This document shows, in pieces, positions 1 through 5,133 of a DNA stretch of 7,157 nt (position 1 is the first letter of the stretch; each line of letters starts with the position of its first letter). The stretch is from NCBI GenBank assembly GCA_003512705.1, contig DOPF01000029.1, positions 1-7,157 on the forward strand. The letters are read 5' to 3'. The notes below the pieces were generated by a model. The model saw only the letters and a list, made by a program, of their open reading frames with translations. It made no database searches and was not told the origin of the DNA. This DNA is from Patescibacteria group bacterium (GTDB taxonomy: Bacteria; Patescibacteriota; Patescibacteriia; Veblenbacterales; UBA10138). Position numbers and translations under genes: made by a program.

Positions 1-31
1 GTTTATTTCAAAAAATACTGTATTGTAGCTG

Positions 32-63
32 TGTAAAATTTAGACGGCCGTTCAAATTTTACA
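32..63. repeat. Imperfect 32-bp palindrome
   Basis: Arms TGTAAAATTT (32-41) and AAATTTTACA (54-63) are perfectly complementary. The centre ACGGCCGT (44-51) is itself palindromic, and only the two bases on each side of it (42-43, 52-53) fail to pair. There is no T-tract, so it is not a canonical terminator. The CGGCCG centre is shared with the palindromes at 161-182 and 1218-1235. Confidence 0.75.
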
Positions 64-160
64 TACTATGATTTAATATTGTTAACCCTATTTTTATTTT
101 TTTAAAAAGATGAAATGTTTTATGGAGCAGGTTTTGGTTTTACAAATCTTACTAGTCGTC

Positions 161-182
161 TTTTGTCCCGGCCGGGACAAAA
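161..182. repeat. Perfect 22-bp palindrome (TTTTGTC-n8-GACAAAA)
   Basis: The sequence is TTTTGTC, then CCGGCCGG, then GACAAAA, and equals its own reverse complement with no loop. The palindrome at 6278-6307 has the same seven-base arms and the same eight-base core length but a different, still palindromic, core (GCGATCGC). It could be a dimeric protein site or a REP-like intergenic palindrome; the sequence does not decide. Confidence 0.8.
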
Positions 183-235
183 AGCAGACAGAACATCTTC
201 CCGGTTTAATACCGGCCATTGGTTTATGGTTGGCA

Positions 236-315
236 TTGACCGCCCGTAGCGTCACGCCCACATGCTTGGCATGGGGGAAGGATAGCTACCTGCCGCGCTA
301 GCGGCAGATCGGTCG
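236..315 (+). repeat. Cloverleaf-like structured repeat, copy A
   Basis: Three nested or adjacent helices can be drawn. P1 is GACCG (238-242) with CGGTC (310-314). P2 is GTAGC (246-250) with GCTAC (285-289), enclosing a 21-nt hairpin (257-277) with 9-nt arms, one A.G mismatch (260/274) and loop TTG. P3 is CTGCCGC (290-296) with GCGGCAG (301-307) and loop GCTA. The hairpin is set off from P2 by 6 nt on the 5' side and 7 nt on the 3' side. The element at 7073-7152 has exactly this geometry with different helix sequences. Function is unknown. Confidence 0.65.
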
Positions 316-395
316 AAGCGGCCCCGCGAGCGAAGCGAGCCTGGAAATAAATATACAAACCCCGATGCTTGGCATCGGGGTACACCGCGCCGCTT
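316..395 (+). repeat. Long-armed hairpin element related to copy A
   Basis: AAGCGGC (316-322) is complementary to GCCGCTT (389-395). Inside lies a perfect 9-bp hairpin, CCCCGATGC (360-368) with GCATCGGGG (372-380), loop TTG. The hairpin has the same 21-nt size and near-identical centre as those at 257-277 and 7092-7112. The 5' half also contains GCGAGC repeated around GAA (327-341). The inner P2 helix of the cloverleaf copies cannot be drawn here, so this is a divergent or partial relative. Confidence 0.5.
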
Positions 396-433
396 GACAC
401 TTATTGTCTAAAAACACCTAGTTATAATTAATA

Positions 434-477
434 CGTGGAACAGTTGCCAACACGGGCTTTTCTGTATTTGTTCTACG
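434..477 (+). other. Nine-bp stem of unknown role
   Basis: CGTGGAACA (434-442) pairs with TGTTCTACG (469-477) with one G.U, closing a 26-nt loop. A TATAAT hexamer lies at 423-428, so a transcript could start near 435 at the foot of the stem. No good -35 box sits 16-18 nt upstream of that hexamer, so the promoter reading is weak. Confidence 0.3.
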
Positions 478-481
478 ACCA

Positions 482-510
482 TTGACAAAATGGTGTTTTT
501 GCGCTATGAT
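482..510 (+). promoter_or_regulatory. Near-consensus sigma-70-type promoter
   Basis: TTGACA (482-487) is a perfect -35 box, the spacer is 17 nt, and TATGAT (505-510) matches the -10 consensus at five of six positions. Transcription is expected to start near 516-517, about 17 nt before the structured RNA at 533. This is the best promoter in the window and would drive the leader RNA and the small membrane protein gene. Confidence 0.8.
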
Positions 511-532
511 AATGGGTTCTTTAACAATAAAT

Positions 533-673
533 TATTCTCACTGACCTGGGGGGAGAGAAGGATTTCAATCGTAGCTGCGCTTGGTGCGAACTAGGTATTG
601 CTACTAATTGACATCTCGGCCTACCGTCTTCGGACAAAGATAGGCCACATTCTTCTCCAGATTAGTGAGAGTA
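533..673 (+). ncRNA. Multibranched structured RNA leader (candidate riboswitch or ncRNA)
   Basis: About 141 nt can fold into a closed multibranched structure. P1 is a 10-bp helix, TATTCTCACT (533-542) with AGTGAGAGTA (664-673), one G.U. P2 pairs GGAGAG (552-557) with TTCTCC (653-658), or alternatively CTGG (546-549) with CCAG (657-660). P3 has CAAT/ATTG (566-569/607-610) and GTAGC/GCTAC (571-575/600-604), with a CGC/GCG tip. P4 has GGCCTA/TAGGCC (618-623/641-646), capped by GTC-TTCG-GAC, a classical UUCG tetraloop. It follows a strong promoter and precedes a gene with a strong SD. There is no terminator after it, so it is probably a 5' leader. I do not recognise it as a known riboswitch, 6S RNA, tmRNA or SRP RNA. 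Confidence 0.55.
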
Positions 674-727
674 ATGTATAAATAAATAGTAAATAATTCA
701 CTAGTGTCAAACTATTCATCTTATAGT

Positions 728-734
728 AGGAGGA
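728..734 (+). promoter_or_regulatory. Strong Shine-Dalgarno for the 741 gene
   Basis: AGGAGGA ends 6 nt before the ATG at 741, an ideal site that fixes the start. Its GGAGGA part (729-734) could also pair with TTCTCC (653-658) of the upstream leader, which would hide it in an alternative fold. Most other genes in the window lack any SD. Confidence 0.8.
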
Positions 735-740
735 ATTACG

Positions 741-1067
741 ATGGGACAGCAGCAGTTGTTGATCATCATCCTCGGCATCATCATTGTCGTGATCGGCATA
801 GCGGTAGGCATCGGCATGTTAGATAGCGTCAGCGCCGAGAAAGTGAGCTCGTCGCTCGTGCAGGTCGAACTCATGGAAGTTGCGACCACGGCGCCATCGA
901 CGTACAACTCGGAGGTGAAGCTGTGGGCAACCACAGCGACGTTGGAAGGTGGCCAGGTAGTTCAAGTCCTCAGTGATGAGGAAATGCCCACTGAGAACAT
1001 CTTCACAGTGAGAAAGATGGTCATGCAACACCGCTCTGACCAGTACATCATGTACTGGTACAGGTAA
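741..1067 (+). CDS. Small membrane-anchored protein of unknown function
   Basis: This 108-residue protein starts MGQQQLL and has one clear hydrophobic segment at residues 6-27, rich in Ile, Val and Gly (LLIIILGIIIVVIGIAVGI). A polar domain of about 80 residues follows and ends in YWYR. There is no signal-peptidase site I would trust and no type IV prepilin motif (no conserved Glu5), so it is probably a single-pass anchored protein. From memory, similar MGQQQLL-type N-termini occur in unnamed proteins of Bacteroidota or Ignavibacteria; this was not checked and gives no function. Start: ATG with an ideal SD. It is a single-gene unit with its own promoter, structured leader and terminator. Codon use is odd: isoleucine is almost always ATC and GC-ending codons dominate, whereas the genes from 1325 on prefer ATT and TTA. 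This suggests recent transfer or different expression needs. Confidence 0.75.
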   Translation: MGQQQLLIIILGIIIVVIGIAVGIGMLDSVSAEKVSSSLVQVELMEVATTAPSTYNSEVKLWATTATLEGGQVVQVLSDEEMPTENIFTVRKMVMQHRSDQYIMYWYR

Positions 1068-1107
1068 TATCATAAATATCCTCGCTGACGACACACAGTG
1101 GGGCGCT

Positions 1108-1130
1108 CGCGCGAAATGAATCCCCGCGCG
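1108..1130 (+). other. GC-rich hairpin before the terminator
   Basis: CGCGCG (1108-1113) can pair with CGCGCG (1125-1130) across an 11-nt loop in the 3' untranslated region of the 741 gene. It lies 5 nt before the terminator stem and may stabilise the transcript end. No T-tract follows it. Confidence 0.4.
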
Positions 1131-1135
1131 GCTAA

Positions 1136-1172
1136 GGCTCGTTCACTCCCGGTGGACGAGCCGATTTTTTTT
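1136..1172 (+). terminator. Rho-independent terminator after the 741 gene
   Basis: GGCTCGTTCAC (1136-1146) pairs along 11 bp, with one G.U, with GTGGACGAGCC (1152-1162) around loop TCCCG. GA and then eight Ts (1165-1172) follow. It is a strong intrinsic terminator that isolates the 741 unit from prfB. Confidence 0.92.
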
Positions 1173-1217
1173 GCTAAATTACAGTCATAAATCAAACGTA
1201 ATTATACATTACCTATT

Positions 1218-1235
1218 TATGTCCGGCCGGACATA
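1218..1235. repeat. Perfect 18-bp palindrome upstream of prfB
   Basis: TATGTCCGG followed by its exact reverse complement CCGGACATA, with no loop. It lies between the upstream terminator and the prfB promoter. Its inner GTCCGGCCGGAC resembles the centre of the palindrome at 161-182 (GTCCCGGCCGGGAC). Confidence 0.75.
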
Positions 1236-1289
1236 TTTAGGGATAGTTAAATATTGGCTGTTGGAGTTGATAAATTTTAAGTCTCGTGA

Positions 1290-1318
1290 TTGTCAATCGG
1301 GTTTGAGTTTGATAGGCT
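1290..1318 (+). promoter_or_regulatory. Candidate prfB promoter giving a leaderless mRNA
   Basis: TTGTCA (1290-1295), a 17-nt spacer and TAGGCT (1313-1318), preceded by TGA as an extended -10 (1310-1312). The -10 box is weak in the middle but keeps T, A and final T. Six nt separate it from the ATG at 1325, so transcription would start at or next to the start codon. This fits the lack of any SD. Confidence 0.45.
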
Positions 1319-1324
1319 GTACTT

Positions 1325-2432
1325 ATGCAAGAGCAGGAATTAGTTCGTAAGTTCCGTGAACTCCAAGAGCGCACCGCAGAGCTCGGGAGGTGGCTTTGAC
1401 TGGGCCAAAGTAAAAGCGGAAATAAAAGGGTACGAGGCTACCATGGAGCAGCCCGATTTTTGGCAAAATCAAGATGAGGCCCGTAGTATTACGCAAAAGC
1501 ACGATCAACAGGTTAAAGAGCTAGAATCATTTGATAATTTACTGAAAAATATAAATGATAATTTAGAGCTGGCACGGGTGGATCAAAAGGATCAAGATGT
1601 TAATTTGCGAGCGGAATTGGAAAAAAGTTATTTGTCGTTGCTTAAGGAATTGGAAGTAATAGAGTTAAAAAAATTTTTAAGCGGGCCGCATGACGACGCC
1701 AACGCTATTTTAGCTATTCATGCTGGTGCTGGCGGTACCGACGCCCAGGACTGGGCCGAGATGTTGCGGCGTATGTATATGCGGTTTGCTGACCAGCGAG
1801 GATGGCGTGTACAAATAATGGATGAGTCGCGTGGGGGAGAGGCTGGCATAAAAAGTTCGGTTCTTTCAATTCAGGGGCCGAATGCTTATGGCAATTTAAA
1901 ATCCGAAGCCGGGGTGCACAGGTTGGTTAGAATTTCTCCGTTTGATGCTGAAAAAATGCGCCACACCAGTTTTGCGTTGGTAGAAGTTTTACCCGAGTTA
2001 GAAGAGGTAGCGGAGGTAAAAATTGACCCTAAGGATTTACGCATTGATACTTTTATGTCCGGGGGCAAGGGTGGGCAAAGTGTAAACACCACTTATTCGG
2101 CCGTGCGCATCGTCCATATTCCTACAGGTATTACCGTGACTTGTCAAAATGAACGCTCACAAGCGCAAAATAAGGAACAGGCCTTAAAACATTTACGCGG
2201 AAAATTATGGCACTTAGCGCGGGCCGAACAACAAAAAGTAAAAAGGGAAATTAGGGGCGAATTTAAATCAGCTGAGTGGGGCAACCAAGCGCGATCGTAT
2301 GTACTACACCCTTACAAACAAGTTAAGGACCACCGTACGGGTTTAGAATCCAAACAGCCGGATAAGGTGTTAGATGGACAATTAGATGACTTTATAGTAG
2401 AGTATTTAAAACAACAAAGTACCAAAAAATAA
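1325..2432 (+). CDS. prfB: Peptide chain release factor 2, made by programmed +1 frameshift
   Basis: RF2 recognises UAA and UGA in the ribosomal A site and triggers peptide release. Coding is a join of 1325-1396 and 1398-2432, skipping T1397, giving 368 residues. The zero frame from ATG 1325 reads 24 codons and ends CTT TGA (1394-1399); a +1 slip on CTT continues as Asp-Trp-Ala. The slip site CTTTGAC is preceded by an SD-like GGGAGG (1385-1390) with one codon between, the layout known from E. coli. Visible family marks are GAGGTDAQDW near residues 134-143, the RF2 anticodon-like SPF at 204-206 (RF1 would have PxT) and the catalytic GGQ at 249-251. Length matches the family. A GTG at 1356 opens the main frame without a slip but would replace the conserved N-terminus, so I reject it. 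Low RF2 favours slipping, so the gene is self-regulating. The next gene begins 16 nt later. Confidence 0.96.
1385..1400 (+). promoter_or_regulatory. prfB programmed +1 frameshift signal
   Basis: GGG AGG TGG CTT TGA C: an internal SD (1385-1390), one spacer codon, the slippery CTT and the in-frame UGA followed by C. Spacing equals the known bacterial prfB signal. The internal SD here stimulates slipping rather than initiation. Confidence 0.95.
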
Positions 2433-2448
2433 TAACGGAGGTAAATAA

Positions 2449-2754
2449 GTGACCAGTGCAAAAAATAAAGGCAACGTTACTTTTGCTGAGCTTAAGCTCG
2501 GTGATTTGGTTGAAGTTACTGAATGGAGTCAAGACGATAGCGGCCAATCCAGCGAAAGAAAAATAGGTACTTTTAAAGTACTCAACGACTATCCCCAAGT
2601 AGGGGATGACTCTAATCGTCCAGAAAATAAAATATTTATAGAAGTGCATGATGAGCGATTAATAGTTACTTTCTTTTTTAAAGGTGGCGGTCTCTACTCT
2701 TGTGGGGTACCTATTAAGGATCAACCTTTTCTGTTTGATAAAGTAATGCCTTAA
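2449..2754 (+). CDS. Small hypothetical protein following prfB
   Basis: This 101-residue protein is not a family I recognise. It is soluble by appearance, with no hydrophobic segment, and rich in charged and polar residues. Alternating stretches such as LGDLVEVTEW (17-26) and a later KIFIEVHDERLIVTFFFKGG suggest a small beta-rich domain. One cysteine is present near the C-terminus (YSCGV). The start is GTG at 2449, chosen because GGAGG (2437-2441) lies 7 nt upstream, one of the few real SD sites in the window. It begins 16 nt after the prfB stop with no promoter between and is followed at once by a terminator, so it should be co-transcribed with prfB. Codon use matches prfB. A role in translation can be guessed only from position. 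Confidence 0.75.
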   Translation: MTSAKNKGNVTFAELKLGDLVEVTEWSQDDSGQSSERKIGTFKVLNDYPQVGDDSNRPENKIFIEVHDERLIVTFFFKGGGLYSCGVPIKDQPFLFDKVMP

Positions 2755-2755
2755 T

Positions 2756-2790
2756 CCGTCAATTGACTAAAGTCAGTTGGCGGTTTTTTT
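2756..2790 (+). terminator. Rho-independent terminator ending the prfB unit
   Basis: CCGTCAATTGAC (2756-2767) pairs along 12 bp, with two G.U, with GTCAGTTGGCGG (2772-2783) around loop TAAA. Seven Ts (2784-2790) follow. It starts one base after the stop of the 2449 gene. The open frame of comEC extends back into this stem (TTG at 2777), which makes that start unlikely. Confidence 0.92.
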
Positions 2791-2806
2791 ATTACGTAGA
2801 AATAGC

Positions 2807-2812
2807 TACAAT
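2807..2812 (+). promoter_or_regulatory. Candidate -10 box for comEC, leaderless start
   Basis: TACAAT matches the -10 consensus at five of six positions and ends 6 nt before the GTG at 2819. The -35 region falls on the T-tract of the preceding terminator and is poor. A new promoter is needed here because of that terminator. Confidence 0.4.
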
Positions 2813-2818
2813 ATACAG

Positions 2819-4243
2819 GTGATAGAAAAATTAACATCAGCGCAAATATTGCGACGAATTTTAGCGGGATTACTTATCGGTGTGGTGGCTGGGTATTTTA
2901 TTTTTTTATCTTGGTTAGCGGTAGCTGTAATCTCGTTAGCCGCGGCAATTTTATTTTTTATTATAAAAGGTAATTATTGCCGGCAAATTCTTATTATCAT
3001 CTTCTTATGTTTAGGTTTGGTTCGGGCGGCCTCGGACCGACCGCAGGCGCCGACTAATGTTCCTTATGATGAGAACCTAAAGTTTATTGGTTGGGTATCA
3101 GAAGCGCCACTGCTGGAGGAAACCAGGGCGCGGTACATAGTGACGGTTGAAGATAAAAATTGGCAGCGGGTGTTGGTAAGCGCGCGCCGGCAGCCGGCTT
3201 ATAATTATGGCACGCGACTGGAAATTGCTTGTAAGTTGCAAGCGACGGATTTTGCTTACTGGAATCAGCGGGATATTTTTTCGGAATGTTCTTATCCGCA
3301 AATTCAAACGCTGGACGGCGTGGCTGGTTTGTGGGTAAGGCGAACATTGCTTGATTTTAGGAATAAGCTGGGCGAGCAACTAATACCATATTTGCCCGAA
3401 CCGCATTTATCACTCCTGGCCGGAATTATTTGGGGCGGCCAAGCTGATTTACCATTTGAATTACGCGAAGCTTTTAGACGCACCGGCACCACCCACATTT
3501 TAGCCGTGTCTGGTTTTAATGTCACCACCCTAACGGCAATTTTATTTACAATTTTAGTGTCTTTGGGTTTGCGGCGTCCCCAAGCCAGCGGGGTGTTGAT
3601 GTTATTAATAGCCGCGTTTGTGATTTTTACTGGCGCCGAAGCTTCGGTTATTCGCGCCGGTATCATGGGTGGATTGGTGGTGGCCGCTCGGCTGGTGGGT
3701 CGAGCGGTAAAACCTTGGCAGTTGTTGCTTCTGGCGGCGTCGGGCATGCTGATTATTTGGCCGCGTCTGCTGGTTGATTTGGGATGGCAGTTGTCGTTTT
3801 TAGCCATGATGGGTTTGGTTTATTTATCGCCCCTTATATCAGCGCGGGTAAAGTGGCTGCCCAAAGCCTTGGGCCTGCGGCAAGTGGTGGCCGAAACTTT
3901 GGCCGCCACCGCGGCCACCTTGCCTTTGATATTACTGCGCATTGATAATTTATCAGTCGTGTCGCCCTTGGCTAATTTATTAATCGTTCCGGCGGCGCCT
4001 TGGATTATGTTAGGTGGTTTATTGCTTTTGGCCTCAAGTATTTTAGGGCCGCTAGCATTAGTGGCGGCTGGGCCGATTTGGTTGGGTTTAGAATATATTC
4101 AAATGGTAGCTTTGGCCTTGGGTAATTTGCAGTGGTCTTATATTGAATCCAGCATCTGGGTGTGGGTGTTGGTTAGCGTCATTTATGTTTTGTTGGGTTG
4201 GCGGCTAGTGGTAAGGCCGGCGGCTAAGGTTAAAACCGTATGA
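2819..4243 (+). CDS. comEC: ComEC/Rec2-type DNA-uptake channel, membrane part only
   Basis: A polytopic inner-membrane protein of 474 residues, the channel through which single-stranded DNA enters during natural transformation. The N-terminus has two or three membrane segments (about residues 13-67), then a periplasmic beta-rich region with the FIGWVSEAPL stretch typical of the ComEC N-terminal domain. The ComEC competence domain follows, with FRRTGTTHILAVSGFNVT (219-236), GAEASVIRAGIM and DLGWQLSFLAMMGLVYL, embedded in about eight hydrophobic segments. The metallo-beta-lactamase domain found at the C-terminus of one-piece ComEC is absent; the next gene supplies it, its ATG overlapping this TGA as ATGA. 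Start: GTG 2819, because the upstream TTG 2777 lies inside the prfB-unit terminator. There is no SD. The antisense frame at 3304-3807 is a shadow. Confidence 0.92.
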   Translation: MIEKLTSAQILRRILAGLLIGVVAGYFIFLSWLAVAVISLAAAILFFIIKGNYCRQILIIIFLCLGLVRAASDRPQAPTNVPYDENLKFIGWVSEAPLLEETRARYIVTVEDKNWQRVLVSARRQPAYNYGTRLEIACKLQATDFAYWNQRDIFSECSYPQIQTLDGVAGLWVRRTLLDFRNKLGEQLIPYLPEPHLSLLAGIIWGGQADLPFELREAFRRTGTTHILAVSGFNVTTLTAILFTILVSLGLRRPQASGVLMLLIAAFVIFTGAEASVIRAGIMGGLVVAARLVGRAVKPWQLLLLAASGMLIIWPRLLVDLGWQLSFLAMMGLVYLSPLISARVKWLPKALGLRQVVAETLAATAATLPLILLRIDNLSVVSPLANLLIVPAAPWIMLGGLLLLASSILGPLALVAAGPIWLGLEYIQMVALALGNLQWSYIESSIWVWVLVSVIYVLLGWRLVVRPAAKVKTV

Positions 4244-5100
4244 AGAAATTTTGGCTGTTAGCCGGAATATTGTTATTGGTTGCCGCGGGTATATTAATTT
4301 ATAATCAACCGCGCCAATTAGAAGTGTATTTTTTTGACGTCGGGCAAGGCGATTCCACTTTAGTTAAAACCCCCAGTGGTGGAACCGTGTTAATAGATGG
4401 CGGGCCGGATAGAAAAGTATTGCGCTATTTAGGCAAGTCACTGCCATTTGGTCAGCGGAATTTGGATTTAATGATATTAACTCATCCCCATGCCGACCAT
4501 GTTACTGGTTTGGTGGGTGTGCTGGAGCGTTATAAAATCGGTAAAGTGTTAGCCACCGGCGCGTTGCACACGACTACGGAATACTTGGAATGGCTGCGGC
4601 TCTTAAATAAAAAAAATATTCCGTGGCAACAGGCGTTAGCTGGACAAACTATTTCCTTTTCTGACGGCGTGCGGCTGGAAGCGTTGTGGCCAAATCGGGA
4701 TTTAAACGGTTTAGCAGTGGCTGATTTAAATGAGTCGTCGGTAACGGTGCGGATAGTTTACGGCCGCACCGCGGTTTTGATAACCGGCGATATTACCGTG
4801 GCTAATGAAGCAGATATTTTAGCCTCGGGTGGGCAGGTAACCGCGCAAATTTTAAAAGTACCACACCAAGGCAGCCGCACCTCGTCATCTTTGGAATTTA
4901 TAAAAGCCGTTAAACCCACTTGGGCAGTAATTTTTGTTGGTGCTAACAATCGGTATGGGCATCCGCATGGGGAAGTGGTGGCGCGTTATGAGCAACAAGG
5001 GGTCGAGGTATTGCGCACCGACCAGCAGGGGACTATTAAGTTTGTCAGTGATGGTACAGCCTGGAGAAGATTAAAGCCATGGTCCTTGCTTAATTTTTAA
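4240..5100 (+). CDS. Metallo-beta-lactamase-fold protein, ComEC C-terminal domain as a separate gene
   Basis: This 286-residue protein has an N-terminal membrane anchor (residues 4-21, LLAGILLLVAAGILI core) followed by a metallo-beta-lactamase fold of the ComEC type. Visible marks are YFFDVGQGDSTLV (30-42), LIDGGPD (51-57), the metal-binding THPHADH (81-87; His82, His84, Asp86, His87), ITGD (Asp184), KVPHQGS (His209) and YGHPHGE (239-245). All expected metal ligands are present, so it is likely an active nuclease or phosphodiesterase. In one-piece ComEC this domain is proposed to degrade the non-transported strand of incoming DNA. Its ATG overlaps the comEC stop (ATGA), so translation is probably coupled, and the anchor would place the domain next to the channel outside the membrane. 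A free-standing hydrolase with another substrate cannot be excluded, but context argues strongly for ComEC. Confidence 0.92.
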   Translation: MKKFWLLAGILLLVAAGILIYNQPRQLEVYFFDVGQGDSTLVKTPSGGTVLIDGGPDRKVLRYLGKSLPFGQRNLDLMILTHPHADHVTGLVGVLERYKIGKVLATGALHTTTEYLEWLRLLNKKNIPWQQALAGQTISFSDGVRLEALWPNRDLNGLAVADLNESSVTVRIVYGRTAVLITGDITVANEADILASGGQVTAQILKVPHQGSRTSSSLEFIKAVKPTWAVIFVGANNRYGHPHGEVVARYEQQGVEVLRTDQQGTIKFVSDGTAWRRLKPWSLLNF

Positions 5101-5114
5101 AAAGCCGTTACAAT
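5086..5114 (+). promoter_or_regulatory. Candidate promoter for the adenylate-kinase-like gene
   Basis: TTGCTT (5086-5091), a 17-nt spacer and TACAAT (5109-5114). Predicted start near 5121, giving a leader of about 13 nt before ATG 5134 with no SD. If right, it excludes the TTG at 5119 as the start codon. The -35 half lies in the last codons of the preceding gene. Confidence 0.4.
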
Positions 5115-5133
5115 TCCCTTGCATATTTATTCT

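Larger units (their letters stand above)
1..481. other. Gene-free, repeat-rich intergenic region
   Basis: I see no credible coding region here. The only open frame of note (110-301, + strand) runs straight through a perfect palindrome and two hairpins and has no SD, so it is most likely chance. The stretch holds a 32-bp imperfect palindrome (32-63), a 22-bp perfect palindrome (161-182), a small hairpin with stem CCGGT/ACCGG (201-215), a cloverleaf-like element (236-315), a long-armed hairpin element (316-395) and a weak stem (434-477). No transposase or other mobile gene is present. Confidence 0.7.

Noticed and set aside
110..301. Open frame of 63 codons on the + strand
   Set aside because: It crosses the 22-bp palindrome and most of the cloverleaf repeat, has no SD or promoter of note, and its protein has no recognisable feature.
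236..395. Integron attC sites or a CRISPR array
   Set aside because: No GTTRRRY/RYYYAAC core sites or integrase are visible, and the repeats are neither evenly spaced nor identical.
394..428. TTGACA (394-399) with TATAAT (423-428) as a promoter
   Set aside because: The spacer is 23 nt, too long for a sigma-70-type promoter; a TATAAT-only start stays possible but weak.
533..673. tmRNA, 6S RNA, SRP RNA or a known riboswitch class
   Set aside because: I could not find the tRNA-like end of tmRNA, the SRP GNAR loop signature, the 6S central bubble, or a riboswitch core I recognise; only a covariance-model search would settle it.
819..1094. 91-codon open frame on the - strand over the small membrane protein gene
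   Set aside because: The + strand frame has the SD, promoter, terminator and a clear membrane segment; the antisense frame has none.
1356..1397. GTG 1356 as the start of prfB
   Set aside because: It gives a Ser/Gly-rich N-terminus unlike RF2, while ATG 1325 with the CTTTGAC slip signal gives a normal RF2 start.
2777..2818. TTG 2777 as the start of comEC
   Set aside because: It lies in the 3' arm of the terminator stem of the previous unit; the next start codon, GTG 2819, follows a TACAAT box.
3304..3807. 167-codon open frame on the - strand inside comEC
   Set aside because: It is antisense to the conserved competence domain, has no credible start signal, and its protein looks like a composition artefact.
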